64,000 nt of DNA from Pieris napi (taxonomy: Eukaryota > Arthropoda > Insecta > Lepidoptera > Pieridae). Both the position numbers and the translations under genes were made by a program. The stretch spans positions 6,200,001 to 6,264,000 of the forward strand of contig NC_062239.1 in assembly GCF_905475465.1 (NCBI RefSeq), given 5' to 3'. Of the stretch, positions 45,545 to 55,677 are shown piece after piece. The first letter of the stretch is position 1; each line of letters opens with the position of its first letter. Under the pieces are notes generated by a model. That model was not told the DNA's origin. It worked only from the letters and a program-made list of their open reading frames with translations, and did not search any database.

Positions 45545-46605
45545 TCATTCACAATTTGAAAAACACGTACTTGAACGTCTAAACTTAATACAAGCACAGA
45601 ATACGTATAGGTCGAAAGCCCTAGTTGCCAATCCCAACGGGCCAAAATGTATTTGAGTTGGAAGAATGCACATAGTACCTACTCGTGTGTAGAGATTTAA
45701 TAGATAAATCGAAACTAACTCTAAGTCTATACTTACCTATTAAATCTTAAAGATTTAATAGGTAAGTATAGACTTACACTAGCTGGCCTGGCGAACATCG
45801 TACCGCCTAACAGTCGATTCTTTATTTTTTTTAAATACTTATCTGCTATTCGGGACACCGGTCTAGCTAGATAAAAAAAAAGAAAGTTGTTGAGACAACA
45901 AATACATTATGTCAAAAAATAAAAATTTACCTTCCCGGAACCCCTTCCCTAACACTTAAACTTTATGGTATGGTATTAAAGTTCAAATTGACTTTTAAGT
46001 ATTATTACGAATCTTCTGTATGGGAATATAGAAAAGTGTTGTTTTTACACTTTTTCACTCGATTTTTTTGAATTTTTCTCTCCGTAAGAACCATCCTCGT
46101 ACTTCAAGGAATATTATAAAAAAATAATCAGACAAATCGGTCAAGCCGTTTTCATGTTATATCGTGACAACGTAAAACGGGTTTAATTTTTTTGTATATA
46201 GATTATCTGAATTGTTAATAACTGAAATGCGAAATAGGCTTCATTAATTAATTTCAGACTAACCAAAACTCTATCTCTCTCTCTCTATGTGTATAAGCAA
46301 TAGAACATCCGTCTTGTATTCCTTTTTCCTCTTTATTTCAAAATCAATCTCGGAGTAGTCTTCCGCGTGACATGATCTTATGTTTAGAGACAAAGCTTGA
46401 TCAACAATCGCCCCCTGAATTAATAACTGCGGTAATTGAGATGTTTGCATACCCCCATAACACCCCACAACCCCCTGGAACTCCCCTACCCCATTGAACC
46501 AAAACGCTGAGACGATGTTTGATAATCAGTCAAAACTTGGGGTGATCTCAAATCTTCGTATACACTATATACAGCGTGTTTGTAGAAATAGACTCGGGAA
46601 CTAAT
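45545..46605. other. No gene recognised
   Basis: Contains the perfect palindrome at 45722-45776 and a transposon-end-like block at 46121-46205. The rest is unassigned. Confidence 0.4.
45722..45776. repeat. Perfect 27-bp inverted repeat with 1-base spacer
   Basis: The arms at 45722-45748 and 45750-45776 (taagtctatacttacctatt...) are exact reverse complements around a single A. It is an almost ideal cruciform or hairpin. No matching element occurs elsewhere in the window. Confidence 0.93.
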
Positions 46606-46610
46606 GAATC

Positions 46611-46862
46611 CATTTTAATAGCCGCAAATGTCTTTACACGCTTTATATTAGCTTCACCTGTATGTATGTATGTATGTAACCGACTCCTTCGGACTCGATT
46701 TTGACCCACTTTTAACGGACAGATTTAATTCAAACTTTGCGCACCTGTCAAAGATCGAAGACAATGCTATAATCCGAAAAAAAAATAAAAAAAAAATTAT
46801 AGTTTAAAAAAACTAGAACACACGCTTTTAAAGAACATCAAACTAAAAAGTGAAATATAATT
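46611..46862. repeat. Interspersed repeat N with (TGTA)n, copy 2
   Basis: Same layout as 23340-23668: TGTA run (about 46659-46677), ccgactccttcggactcgat, an A-rich stretch, then the inverted-end arm aaaaaactagaacacacgct and catcaaactaaaaagtgaa. Confidence 0.75.
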
Positions 46863-46864
46863 CT

Positions 46865-47360
46865 TTTTTTATTTTTATTATTTATTTCATATTACATGCT
46901 AATTAATAATATGTAAATTCAGCAGTTTTCTAATTTCTAGTTTTGCGGTATGTTATTGTTACATGACACCGATTTTACTTAATAAAAGAAACAGAAATTG
47001 TGATTGTTAAGTTTAAGTTTTAATAAACGATATATTTATTGAATACAAAAATTATTGGAAGGACTGCCTTAGTCCCATGATATAGTTTGTCATAACAATT
47101 CCTGTTATGCCGATGTAAGCAGTATTACTTATCCCTTACAGATATATAATAGCAGTTCGTATCCCGGCAAGATTGAAGTTCCTCTCGTGATGGAGTGATT
47201 GGTGTAATAGAATTATTGATATTTGATAAGTGACAGATTTACCTACCTAATAAGTTATTCTTTTTGTAAAACGAAACTTTATTGCACAATTTCTACTGTA
47301 AAAACATCGCTAGAATCCAATACATTTTATACGTGCTGAAGTCATGGCTTAATGTCCTTT
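46865..47360. other. No gene recognised
   Basis: AT-rich sequence without exon or repeat signal. Confidence 0.4.
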
Positions 47361-47366
47361 TGGCCT

Positions 47367-47619
47367 AAGAGCCCACGACGGCCAGACCTTCGTTATTTAA
47401 TAAAAGCTGAAAGTTCTTCTATGCGCGTCCACTGTACAGGTAAGAACGACCAGTATAGAGTTTGATTAGTGATTACTTGGACAGGTAACAAGTAGTAAAG
47501 GTGTATAAAATAGTACCTGAAATTCGTTAAAGTACCTACCTATTAAGGTAAATTTTTTGACCCACGGAAGAACTTTCAGCTTTTATTAAATAACGAAGGT
47601 CTGGCCGTCGTGGGCTCTT
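47367..47619. mobile_element. Foldback/MITE element, perfect 53-bp inverted ends
   Basis: The left arm 47367-47419 (aagagcccacgacggccaga...) is the exact reverse complement of the right arm 47567-47619. The interior (147 bp) has no ORF. A clear target-site duplication was not found. The right arm directly abuts the stop of the minus-strand LINE fragment at 47632-47800. Perfect identity of the arms implies a recent insertion or arm homogenisation. Superfamily unknown. Confidence 0.85.
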
Positions 47620-47624
47620 GCTCT

Positions 47625-47800
47625 ATATAACTCCTACACCTCGCTCCAAGTCTTTCCGGCCTTCTTCGCCTCATCTGCAACTGTACGACGCCAGGTTTGC
47701 TTGGGCCCGCTCCCGCTTTCCTTGCGGGCTCCAAGCGCCTGCTTGGGGGTATGATTGGAATCTCTTCGGAGTGTATGGCCTATCTATTTCCACTTGCGCT
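47625..47800 (-). pseudogene. LINE C-terminal pseudogene
   Basis: The minus strand reads WSPQGKRERA in one frame, then QTWRRTVADEAKKAGKTWSE followed by V and a stop in another. This is the signature end of many LINE pol proteins (NPQGKR-RGRP--TWRR---E-KK-GKTWSEV). One frameshift lies inside the G-R-P region and the stop replaces the usual continuing segment. It is interrupted downstream by the 53-bp inverted-repeat element. Confidence 0.8.
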
Positions 47801-47869
47801 ATTTGCAGCGTTTCTCGGCTCCCAAAGTTGCTCGTTAGTGATCGTGGTCCGAAAAGATCTCTAAACTGA

Positions 47870-48380
47870 AGTGATACTTATCTTTAAATGTCGACTCTGA
47901 ATACCTGAAGGTAAGATTAAGAACCAAGTATTTGTACTAAGTTTGAGTCCTGTTAAATATGTACTGGATTTTTTAAAATACGTGCGCCATAGTTTGCACT
48001 GCGTCTAGTTTCTAATTCTATCCTAATAGCTTAAAAAGTATCAAAGATACGGACGCAAAAATAATACTGGCTTGCGGCAGGTACAAATATAATTGATATA
48101 ATTTATCCCAAATATTTTAAAATAATTACAGCGATAACCAAACTATAATTAACAAAGTACGGTCAACATAAATACAAAAACTGTTACGTGTAATTACAAC
48201 CTGTAAATCTCAAGTGTTAACACCTGAGCAGGCTCCAATGCAATAAACGTAAATCTATGTTTTATTTAATAATTATAAATTGTACATTCAATTATACACT
48301 GTCAATATTAGTAAGGATAGCAAAATAATTGTACTTTAATGAACATTTAAATATATTAAATAGGCTATATTGCAAATTTA
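47870..48380. other. No gene recognised
   Basis: AT-rich unassigned sequence. Confidence 0.4.
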
Positions 48381-48382
48381 AG

Positions 48383-48650
48383 AGTGTGTTGGTTAAGCTT
48401 TAGGGTGCGTCTCATCGCTGAGGTCGTAGGTTCGAACCCCGACTTTCTATCATTTATCATTTGCTCGAACGGTGAAAGAAAACATCGCGAGGAAACCGCC
48501 TTGCCTTAAACCCACAAGTCGACGGTGAGTGTCAGGTACAAGAGGCTGATCACCTACCTGCCTATTAGATTGACAAATGATCATGAAACAGACACAGAAA
48601 TCCGAAGCTCAGACCAAAAAGGTTGTAACTGATTGATTTATTTTTTTATA
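48383..48650 (+). mobile_element. SINE-A, near full length
   Basis: The B-box is good (aggttcgaaccccgac). A deletion removes the gtgcaccaatgg block after the head, and the rest of the body and the T/A-rich tail are kept. Confidence 0.82.
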
Positions 48651-48714
48651 TTAAAAAATTTCTACGGTAAATCTATAAAATTTGGCAATACAATATTCCT
48701 CGGTTGCGTTCTTC

Positions 48715-48935
48715 ATTTCTGAAGGTCGTGTTAGTGGCGACGCACAACTTCCTCCACTCTCCCCTGTCTTCGCCAAGCCCCTGCACCTAGGTGATGGTAA
48801 GAACTGTAAGAGTCTTCCCTACATCGGTCTAGGGAGTTGGGGATCGGCCTCGAGATCTGGTGCCACTCTAAGTCACGATAAGTTTTTCTCTATTTTCACG
48901 ATCTCTGTTACCAGTCCAAAGATCAGGATCCGTTA
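48715..48935 (-). pseudogene. LINE C-terminal pseudogene
   Basis: The minus strand reads LGEDRGEWRKLCVATNT, the AEDR-EW-KLC motif ending many LINE pol ORFs. The preceding part (LGVGD...HQISR) is degraded. The plus-strand ORF here is a shadow. It is related to the copy at 40055-40150. Confidence 0.65.
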
Positions 48936-49299
48936 GTAAGTGTCGACAGACGCTATTTTTCTGTAATCATCTGTAACGTTTGTTTCCTTAGATTTCCAGA
49001 GAATCCTAAGCATCAGCCCATTCAAATTCCGCCAAATAACTGTAAAGTTAATAATTCATTACCTAATTTTAAAAGTTCATATATTTTACATTTATTAATA
49101 TGTTAATGTAGGTTATTGTGCGAATTTAAAAATACTTTATTTCCAGCATTCATTTATTTCCATACAAAAATGTAAAAACATTTAGTGAATACGCATTCAT
49201 AAGAGTATTTACAAATTAACACTAGCATAACAAATATTTTAAGTTAAAATTTAAGCTTTTATTATAAGATTTTTATGTATTTTTTTGTTTTTTTTTATG

Positions 49300-49533
49300 A
49301 TTGGACAATTCACACCAATTGACCTAGTGCCAAGCTAAGGTGGTGAAGCTTGTGTTATGGGTACTAGGCAACGGATATACATACATTTAGATAGATAGAC
49401 ATATAAATACATATTTAAACAACCAAGACCTAAGCACAACACCAAATGCTCATCACATCGATGTTTGTCTCAGCCGGGGATCGACCCATGGATTCGCAGT
49501 CAGGGGTACTAACCACTAGACCAATGAGCCGTT
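49300..49533 (-). mobile_element. SINE-D, tRNA-derived, near full length
   Basis: Reverse copy of the element at 53653-53905. The tRNA-like head on the minus strand begins cattggtctagtggttagta and has a B-box gggtcgatccccggct. The body contains catcgatgtgatgagcattt and agcttcaccaccttagc. The A-rich tail lies near 49250-49300 on this strand as T-runs. Confidence 0.85.
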
Positions 49534-49571
49534 CAAATTATGGTATTCGTTTTGTGGTTTAATTTTTTTTT

Positions 49572-49945
49572 ATGTAACAGGCAGGTGGCTGATGGCTCAC
49601 CTGATGTCAAGCAATACCTATGGACACCCACGTTGGGAGAAGGCTCGCAAGTGCCCGGTCTTTTAAGAACTGGTACGCTCTTGTCTGAAGGACCCTAAGC
49701 CGAATGGGTTCAGTGGGCAGCTGGTTCCACATAGTAATGGTGCGCGGCGAAAACTGCCTTAAACGCTCAGTTGTGGAACGACGAACGTCGAGGTGATACG
49801 GATTGTTACTTTGACGTTCGATGATGGAACTGCAGGTATTAAACCAACAATTCCTCTAAACACTCTCCATGGTATATGCTGTAGAAGATGCAGAGGGATC
49901 TCTACGCAACGCCAAGGGATGTAGCCGCTAGGAAAGTGACTGGTC
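49572..49945 (-). pseudogene. LINE-B ORF C-terminal pseudogene, longest copy
   Basis: This copy extends furthest into the ORF. Minus-strand frames contain YIPWRCVEIP, then a CSEELF-equivalent segment, then HLDVRR/ITSTFVVPQLSV in alternate frames, and a C-terminal FKTRAYQFLK-like part. The combination is the end of a CR1/Jockey-like reverse-transcriptase ORF. Several frameshifts are present. Confidence 0.75.
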
Positions 49946-50354
49946 GTCGACGATTCGAACCGCTCTTCGTTGAGTATGGTCAAGTGGTAGGAGCTGGTAC
50001 TGGAGGGTAAATAAATTGTTATTATAAATTCGTCAAAGAAAGAGTTAGCTTTATTTTTAATTTTACATTTAAAATGTCTACTTACACAGATAGAGACAGA
50101 CAGAGTAAGTAAACTCTAGAAGAAAGAAATAAATATCGTTTATTATAATTTTTGGCAATTTTTTCTGTCTGTACAGTTAAGGCGTGCACACACGCGCGTT
50201 ACAAGCATCGCGTGACTCTTCAAGCTGTCAAATGCGACGTCCTTGTGTACCGAGCTTTATTTGCCGGCATTAACTCATTACACGTCGCCGTTTCGCGAAT
50301 TATGTGGAAATTCACGTGTATTGCAAAAGTTATATTATAGAATTATTGAAAGTT

Positions 50355-50492
50355 ATAGTACCAATTCGGCTTAGGGTCTTTTAAGAAAAGAGCGTAGGTA
50401 CTATTTTTTAAAGAGCCCGCAACCCATTTGCGAGCCTTATGGCCTTATGGCACTAAACACCAGTTGAGCCTCCTGCCCGTTGCCCATTGTTA
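50355..50492 (+). mobile_element. LINE-B 3' end fragment
   Basis: Plus-strand ccaattcggcttagggtctt, aagaaaagagcgta and gttgagcctcctgcccgttg match the LINE-B coding orientation. The 837-bp element begins four bases downstream. Confidence 0.7.
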
Positions 50493-50496
50493 TATA

Positions 50497-51333
50497 TATC
50501 GACGTAGGAAAGCACATTTGCTGTAAGTAGACATATTGCAATTATTCACCAGAGCCAAAAAACTTTATTAATTTCGGAAAAAAAATAATAGTGTCTGACC
50601 TATCCATGATATTGCTACCATTTTTGAAACATATATTTATTTAACTGCCAGTCACCATTTGCAATGTAAACTTTTTATCCAAAGTTACTATAAGTACGTG
50701 TTTGCCTAGTTACAGCAAACAGTTTTTTAAATCACAAACCTTTAAAACGCTGTAACTAAGGAAGAAAAATGTACTCGCGGAAATATTATCAATTTACAGG
50801 CGGTAAATATGCTGTATGCAGTAAATTTATGTATTTTGGTAATTTCAATTGCAATTCAAGATGTAAGATTAGTTTATAATTATGATTAGATCTAGAAATG
50901 CAGTGGGTCATTTGGTAATGTAATGTATGGTTGAAATAAAATGTCGTAAATGGTAAAAAAAAACTAAAACTGTAGGTTCCCTAAACTTGCTGTAAGTAAA
51001 CGAATGTAAAAATCATACGTCGCTGAAATGCTGTAAGTAGCGTTAAGTTTTTAAATGGGAAGAAGTAAGTATTTGTAAAGAAAAAATGCAGTTTTTCTTT
51101 TGCTGTAAGTACAAATTGTCTATAATGATTGGATTTTGGTCTACATACAGCATTTAATCTTGCTAAAAAAAATAGAAGTAGGTACGGGCGTTTTCAACGG
51201 CGTATGTTATTTTTTTTTCATCGTAGAGACACAGGACCCGGGTCATTCGATGCGGCTTTTTTTTCTAATGGCAGGAAAAAGTCACTTTAGGTATTTTGTC
51301 TACTTACAGCAAATATGCTTTCCTACGTCGATA
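50497..51333. mobile_element. 837-bp non-autonomous DNA transposon, 37-bp inverted ends
   Basis: The ends (tatcgacgtaggaaagcaca... and its complement at 51297-51333) are 37-bp inverted repeats with one mismatch. TA flanks both sides (50495-50496, 51334-51335), consistent with a TA duplication. The decamer GCTGTAAGTA occurs within the left end (50520) and right end (51301, inverted) and also internally at 50989, 51030 and 51102; the variant GCTGTAACTA forms an inverted pair at 50707-50716 and 50749-50758. Repeated subterminal motifs are typical of transposase-binding sites. No transposase ORF is seen. Tc1/mariner-like is possible but unproven. Confidence 0.8.
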
Positions 51334-51339
51334 TACGAA

Positions 51340-52225
51340 TAAATAAAATTACGTAGTAATACTAATACGGAGTAATTTATGCATCTGTTTTAATTTGTTT
51401 TAACGGGATATCGGATTTGGAAGGGGGTTCAAGAAAACTTGATTCCTGTAAAGTTCAAGAAGTGCATAACATAAAAAAAAAATCTTAAATATGGATAATA
51501 ACTAACTTCGGGGCAAGTAATTAGATATATTGATCAACATGGAGTAGCTATTTACTTAGTAAATATTAATCGTATAGAATTTTTTTTGTAAAGAAGCCAA
51601 TATTAAACCCTTTAATTATGCAGGCAACCCAATATTACCCATTCACCCCTGTTCAGTGAATAGGCGGTAAAAATACACCCACTTTTAATTCCATGGTTGA
51701 CAATTGACAATGGTATGAAAGGGTTACGTTGACAGGCTTCCGAAGGGTTAATTGCTATGCACGGTCAACAAAAAAGAAAAATGGCTGCTGAATTTACGTG
51801 GAACATTAAATGTGCTATGAAGATTATTAGATATAAAAAATATCGTCTAAAAACATTTAAGTTTTTTTTTGATCTTGTGTTTGTGTGTTTAAGATACATA
51901 GAAACACACAACAATCGTTCTAAGTTTAAATGTGAAATGTGAATTTGATTCCTTGTTGAAGAGATTTTGTTAGTACGATTTCTTGAATTGTTGATTCAGT
52001 CCACACAAATTGCGATATTGGAATTTTAGGCAGACACTAAATATTAAGTATTTGTTTAAAATAAATAGGAGATAGCACTTCCTTTAAAGAGTAGAAATTC
52101 TCCGTTATAGTCTCATTCATAATAATTTTTGTAGCAGTATAATCGTGCAAATTTTTACCTTGGATAAATGAGTTGTGCTTGATAGAATTTACGGAGAAGA
52201 AATCTGAGGGCAAATCTCTTAAGGG
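51340..52225. other. No gene recognised
   Basis: AT-rich. A 61-codon ORF at 51757-51942 is lysine-rich and matches no family I know. Confidence 0.4.
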
Positions 52226-52230
52226 TTCTA

Positions 52231-52421
52231 CCAGCCTTGCGATTCTGTAACTCACTTTTCGAACTCTCACAGCGGTTTTCACAGCGGCGGTCGCGGTCAA
52301 TTCAGTCGTAAAGCAGTCATTTTACGATTTGGCATTTTGATAAACAATAAACTACAAGCTCCCTCCTTATCAGGAACCGCTGTGAGAGTTAGAAAAGTGA
52401 GTTACAGAATCGCAAGGCAGG
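52231..52421. mobile_element. MITE with inverted ends (family P, copy 2)
   Basis: Second copy of the 3434-3600 element: ccagccttgcgattctgtaa at the left and its complement at the right, with the shared interior acagcggcggtcgcg and gcagtcattttacgatttgg. It has an extra inverted block (aaccgctgtgagagtt) near the right end, making it longer. Confidence 0.75.
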
Positions 52422-52424
52422 TTC

Positions 52425-52970
52425 ATCAGAATAAAGAATAATTCTCAATTTTGGATTCTTGACAATAATATTGCGTGACGTAATCAGTTAAAAGCATTGT
52501 GGTAAAAGATCGGCATTTGTCGGCAATTTTTGGTAACCGCGAGCGACAGTTCGATTTGCGGTTAATCATGCGCATGTCATCTGTTACCGTGTAATTGTTA
52601 TTATTAATAGCAATTACATTATGAACGCGAAAGTTTGTTTATAAAGTAATAATTGAATGTACTGCATATTATATTAATGTAATGTGGACTTTTCCCGTTA
52701 AAACAATTATTGATACACTAGGCTATGGACAAATTAGTTACTGTGTCCTATAATTCTATCATTTAACAATAACAGTGTGAGTGAACAATTAAATTTTACT
52801 AAAAATTATGTATGGATAGGGGGAGGGGGATGATAAGTATTTTAGAAAGGCATCACTCCTTGAGACATTTATAAACTAGATCCAGAAATGTGTTGACGGC
52901 TTTCCTTAAACAGATTTAAATTCAAATGTCGTTTTGTGTAAGAAAAGAATTTGTTCTTTATTAAATAGAG
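52425..52970. other. No gene recognised
   Basis: Mixed unique sequence; a GC-richer patch lies at 52500-52600. Confidence 0.35.
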
Positions 52971-52971
52971 G

Positions 52972-53165
52972 CTATTCAACTTCTTGACACCACTGCCCTA
53001 GTGAGAAGATTGAAAAGGGCAAATCATTTGAATTAGTGTGAGTGCGCGATAGTCTTATTTATTTATTTATTAAGGAAAATTTGATAATAGTGGTAATTGG
53101 AAAAAACAGTACCTACACAAGATCAGAGTCTTCCCTTTGATAGATAATCTAAGTAGGGTAATTAG
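52972..53165 (+). repeat. Interspersed repeat M, copy 2
   Basis: Diverged partner of 27570-27760. Confidence 0.45.
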
Positions 53166-53284
53166 ACACCTTTTATGTTAAAGTAATCACCATCAAATAT
53201 ACAGTATTTTAAGATTGCTTAACCTACTTAGTAATAATAAAAATAATTAAAAATCAATAAAAAGAAAATTAAAACAAATTCAAA

Positions 53285-53625
53285 AAGTTTGCTACCTGTG
53301 GCACCTTTAACGCTGGCAGCATTTCCTCGATGTATTGCAATACTTATTCGTTGAGCCAGGAAAGCACCAGATCTGGGGTCACCGGTACTATCTACCAGGT
53401 GCCAACTTAAATCTTTAATTATAGCCTGTGTACTTGAACCTGACGGCCCAAGGACCTCCAAATGGATCAAGATCGAAGTTGGTGGAAAAACTCTTATATT
53501 TGAGCCGTTTGTTATTTTCCGCCTGCTCTGCTGCCATCCCAGCTTTTTTGCTTGTCCGAGGGAGATGAGACGGGGCAAACATGTCCCCACAAGTAGCACC
53601 CATACCAAAACCCATCCTGCACCCA
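53285..53625 (-). pseudogene. LINE pol C-terminal pseudogene
   Basis: One minus-strand frame reads APSHLPRTSKKAGMAAEQ and NKRLKYKSFSTNFDLDPFGG. After a single frameshift the adjoining frame continues LEVLGPSGSST, then STGDPRSGAFLAQRISIAIH and RGNAAS. The order (F-F-PFG-ETLGPWG, GDPRAG-FL-QRISIAIQRGNAAS) is a C-terminal motif of reverse transcriptases of one non-LTR family. A related copy lies at 59570-59760. The 156-codon ORF visible here is retrotransposon-derived, not a host gene. Confidence 0.75.
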
Positions 53626-53652
53626 TAAGCTCCTGATGAAGGAAGTAATTTA

Positions 53653-53905
53653 GACGACTCATTGGTCTAGTGGTTAGTACCCCTGACTGCGAATCCATGG
53701 GTCCCGGGTTCGATCCCCGGCTGAGACGTACATCGATGTGATGAGCATTTGGTGTTGTTCTTAGGTCTTGGGTGTTTAAATATGTATTTATATGTATATC
53801 TATCTATAATATGTATGTATATCCGTTGCCTAGTACCCATAACACAAGCTTCACCAGCTTAGCATGGGACTAGGTCAATATGTGTGAATTGTCTTTAAAA
53901 AAAAA
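53653..53905 (+). mobile_element. SINE-D, tRNA-derived, full length
   Basis: The head is strikingly tRNA-like: cattggtctagtggttagta (A-box), ccctgactgcgaatccatgg (anticodon-arm region), cccgggttcgatccccggct (perfect T-arm and B-box). The body ends agcatgggactaggtcaata and tgtgaattgtctt, followed by an A14 tail. The A/B boxes and arm pattern resemble tRNA-Glu/Asp-type ancestry. It has the sequence features needed for polymerase III transcription. Confidence 0.9.
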
Positions 53906-53909
53906 AAAA

Positions 53910-54518
53910 AATAGAATCACTAGTAGCAACAGCAATTTTGTAAGTTTCTACCACAGCAAAAAAATTGCTGACTTTGAAGCAGATCTTCATGAATTGTAAA
54001 CAAAACCATATTATATCCGATCTAAACGGAACTATAAAATAGTATTAACAATATAGGCGCGCGAAAACCGGCATCTTTGAACCGGTTTATCGATATTTCC
54101 GATAATTGAAAATGTAAACACATTACAGGTGATAATAATGATTGTCACATCGCCCGCGGGTTCCATTATGCAAATTCGTCGGTCATTTGCCGCTTTTCGC
54201 GGGTAATTGTGACGGACAATTTCGCCATTATTGCACTTTACGACGTAATTGGCTGCGAATAATGAATTTAGGTTTTATTATAGGGTTTGGGTAATATTCA
54301 AATGTATGTTAACGTAGATGATCATACTAAAAGTGGATATTTGACTTGAGATCGGACGAGAGGTCTCTCTTGTTCTCTCTTATCCTCCGTCCTTGTTCTG
54401 TACCACCGTTCGCCAATTGCTGGCTTTCAGCTACTCCACTCGATCCAGCTGTAACACTAGACTGACTAAGGTAAGCTAAAAGAAAAAAAATAAATAAAAA
54501 AAACATTTTATCATATAG
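53910..54518. other. Unique sequence with GC-richer block
   Basis: No gene is seen. The block 54130-54260 is GC-richer and repeat-free. 54360-54470 faintly resembles a LINE ORF end on the minus strand but is too degraded to call. Confidence 0.3.
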
Positions 54519-54522
54519 GTAA

Positions 54523-54676
54523 CATAATGTACACTTATGACTCGTCAGTAAAGAAATACATATTAATGCTTCTAATTTTACATTTACTGCCAGTTCTCAA
54601 ATCAAGGGCGTAGAACGGGAGAGAAGAACTGGCGATAAACTCTCCGCCACTCTTTTTAATCGCCATTTTTTTTTCT
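54523..54676 (-). mobile_element. LINE-C 3' end fragment
   Basis: Reverse LINE-C: atgcttctaattttacattt, ctgccagttctcaaatcaag, ggcgtagaacggg, cgccactctttttaatcgcc. The tail side is truncated. Confidence 0.75.
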
Positions 54677-55007
54677 TCTGCTTCCATCACCGCCCGATCT
54701 TGGCCCATACTTAAACTGCCCCAGCCAACTTGTTAAGCTGGGGAACTTATTCGGATTTTTTTAGACTCTACTCCCTCATCCCTTTTCATCATTTGGGAGA
54801 TTTAGATATAAGTTTATTCGCCTTTAACGCAAAACTCTGTCACTTGAGTAAAACCTAGGTTACATCTATGAAAAACTACTGAAGCGGTTTTCATGACATG
54901 ATTATATAATATATATGTACTTATAAGAACCTCCCTTCAAATTGGTTAAAATATCCATAGATATCCTAACCCATGGTTTTCCATGTAGAATTCAAGTATC
55001 CAAGAGC

Positions 55008-55220
55008 CATAGGCGCGTTAGGGAAAAATGATGAGCGCACACTGTCACAAAAAAACCGACACCCTGAAGTTAGCTATAGTGAACATTTTAGTTTTTTTCT
55101 ATTGTTATTGTAGTTTTTTCTACAAACGTAGAAGAAAATTTTTATCTTGTTACGCCAAAGAAGTGTAACTTCTAACGCGTGTACATATTTAAGTAACCAC
55201 ACGTTTTTTTTACTGTATAT
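55008..55220. mobile_element. Interspersed element L, copy 2
   Basis: Same orientation as 42090-42432 but internally deleted (the atacgcgcg and intervening blocks are shortened). Confidence 0.65.
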
Positions 55221-55224
55221 TAAC

Positions 55225-55670
55225 CACTCGCGTACAACAAATAGGATATAAGCGAAATAGTGAAATGTTAATTGCTATGTAACGAATGAGTGCAATGTAA
55301 CTCTTAAAGAGGGTGCCTGCGTCTGGCTACTCTCTTTGCGTAACTCCGTCGATTTAGGTAATCGCCGCACTTATAAAACTAAGAAAGCCTGCGTGAGCAA
55401 AATGTAGGTACAACAACATACCTACTATTGCTGTTTGGACGCAAATTTTACAGTTAATTTATAAGCAATTCTTATGAATTATTAATATACAATTTAACAG
55501 GGTAATAAGATGTTTTAGTCTACGAGTTTAAAATAATCAAAATATTTTTCGTAGTATCGGAGTAGCTAAGCGTCTGTTTACTGTTCGCTTGTCGATATGA
55601 AATTTACGACATAGAGAACTGGATGAATTAGGATTCTGTCTGATTCAATGCGAATAAAGATTATTTTTTG
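55225..55670. other. No gene recognised
   Basis: Unassigned sequence without exon or repeat signal. Confidence 0.4.
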
Positions 55671-55677
55671 TAATATA

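Noticed and set aside
53228..53698. Longest ORF in the window (156 codons, minus strand) as a host gene
   Set aside because: Its recognisable part is a reverse-transcriptase C-terminal motif that continues in the neighbouring frame after a frameshift, and a related copy exists at 59570-59760. Its first codons lie in the SINE-D head.
53655..53727. tRNA gene
   Set aside because: The tRNA-like sequence continues into a SINE body and A-tail, is repeated at 49300-49533, and its acceptor ends do not pair as in a tRNA.
54360..54470. Further LINE C-terminal fragment on the minus strand
   Set aside because: Only a weak WRTVVQNKDGG-like resemblance is visible, which is too degraded to separate from chance.
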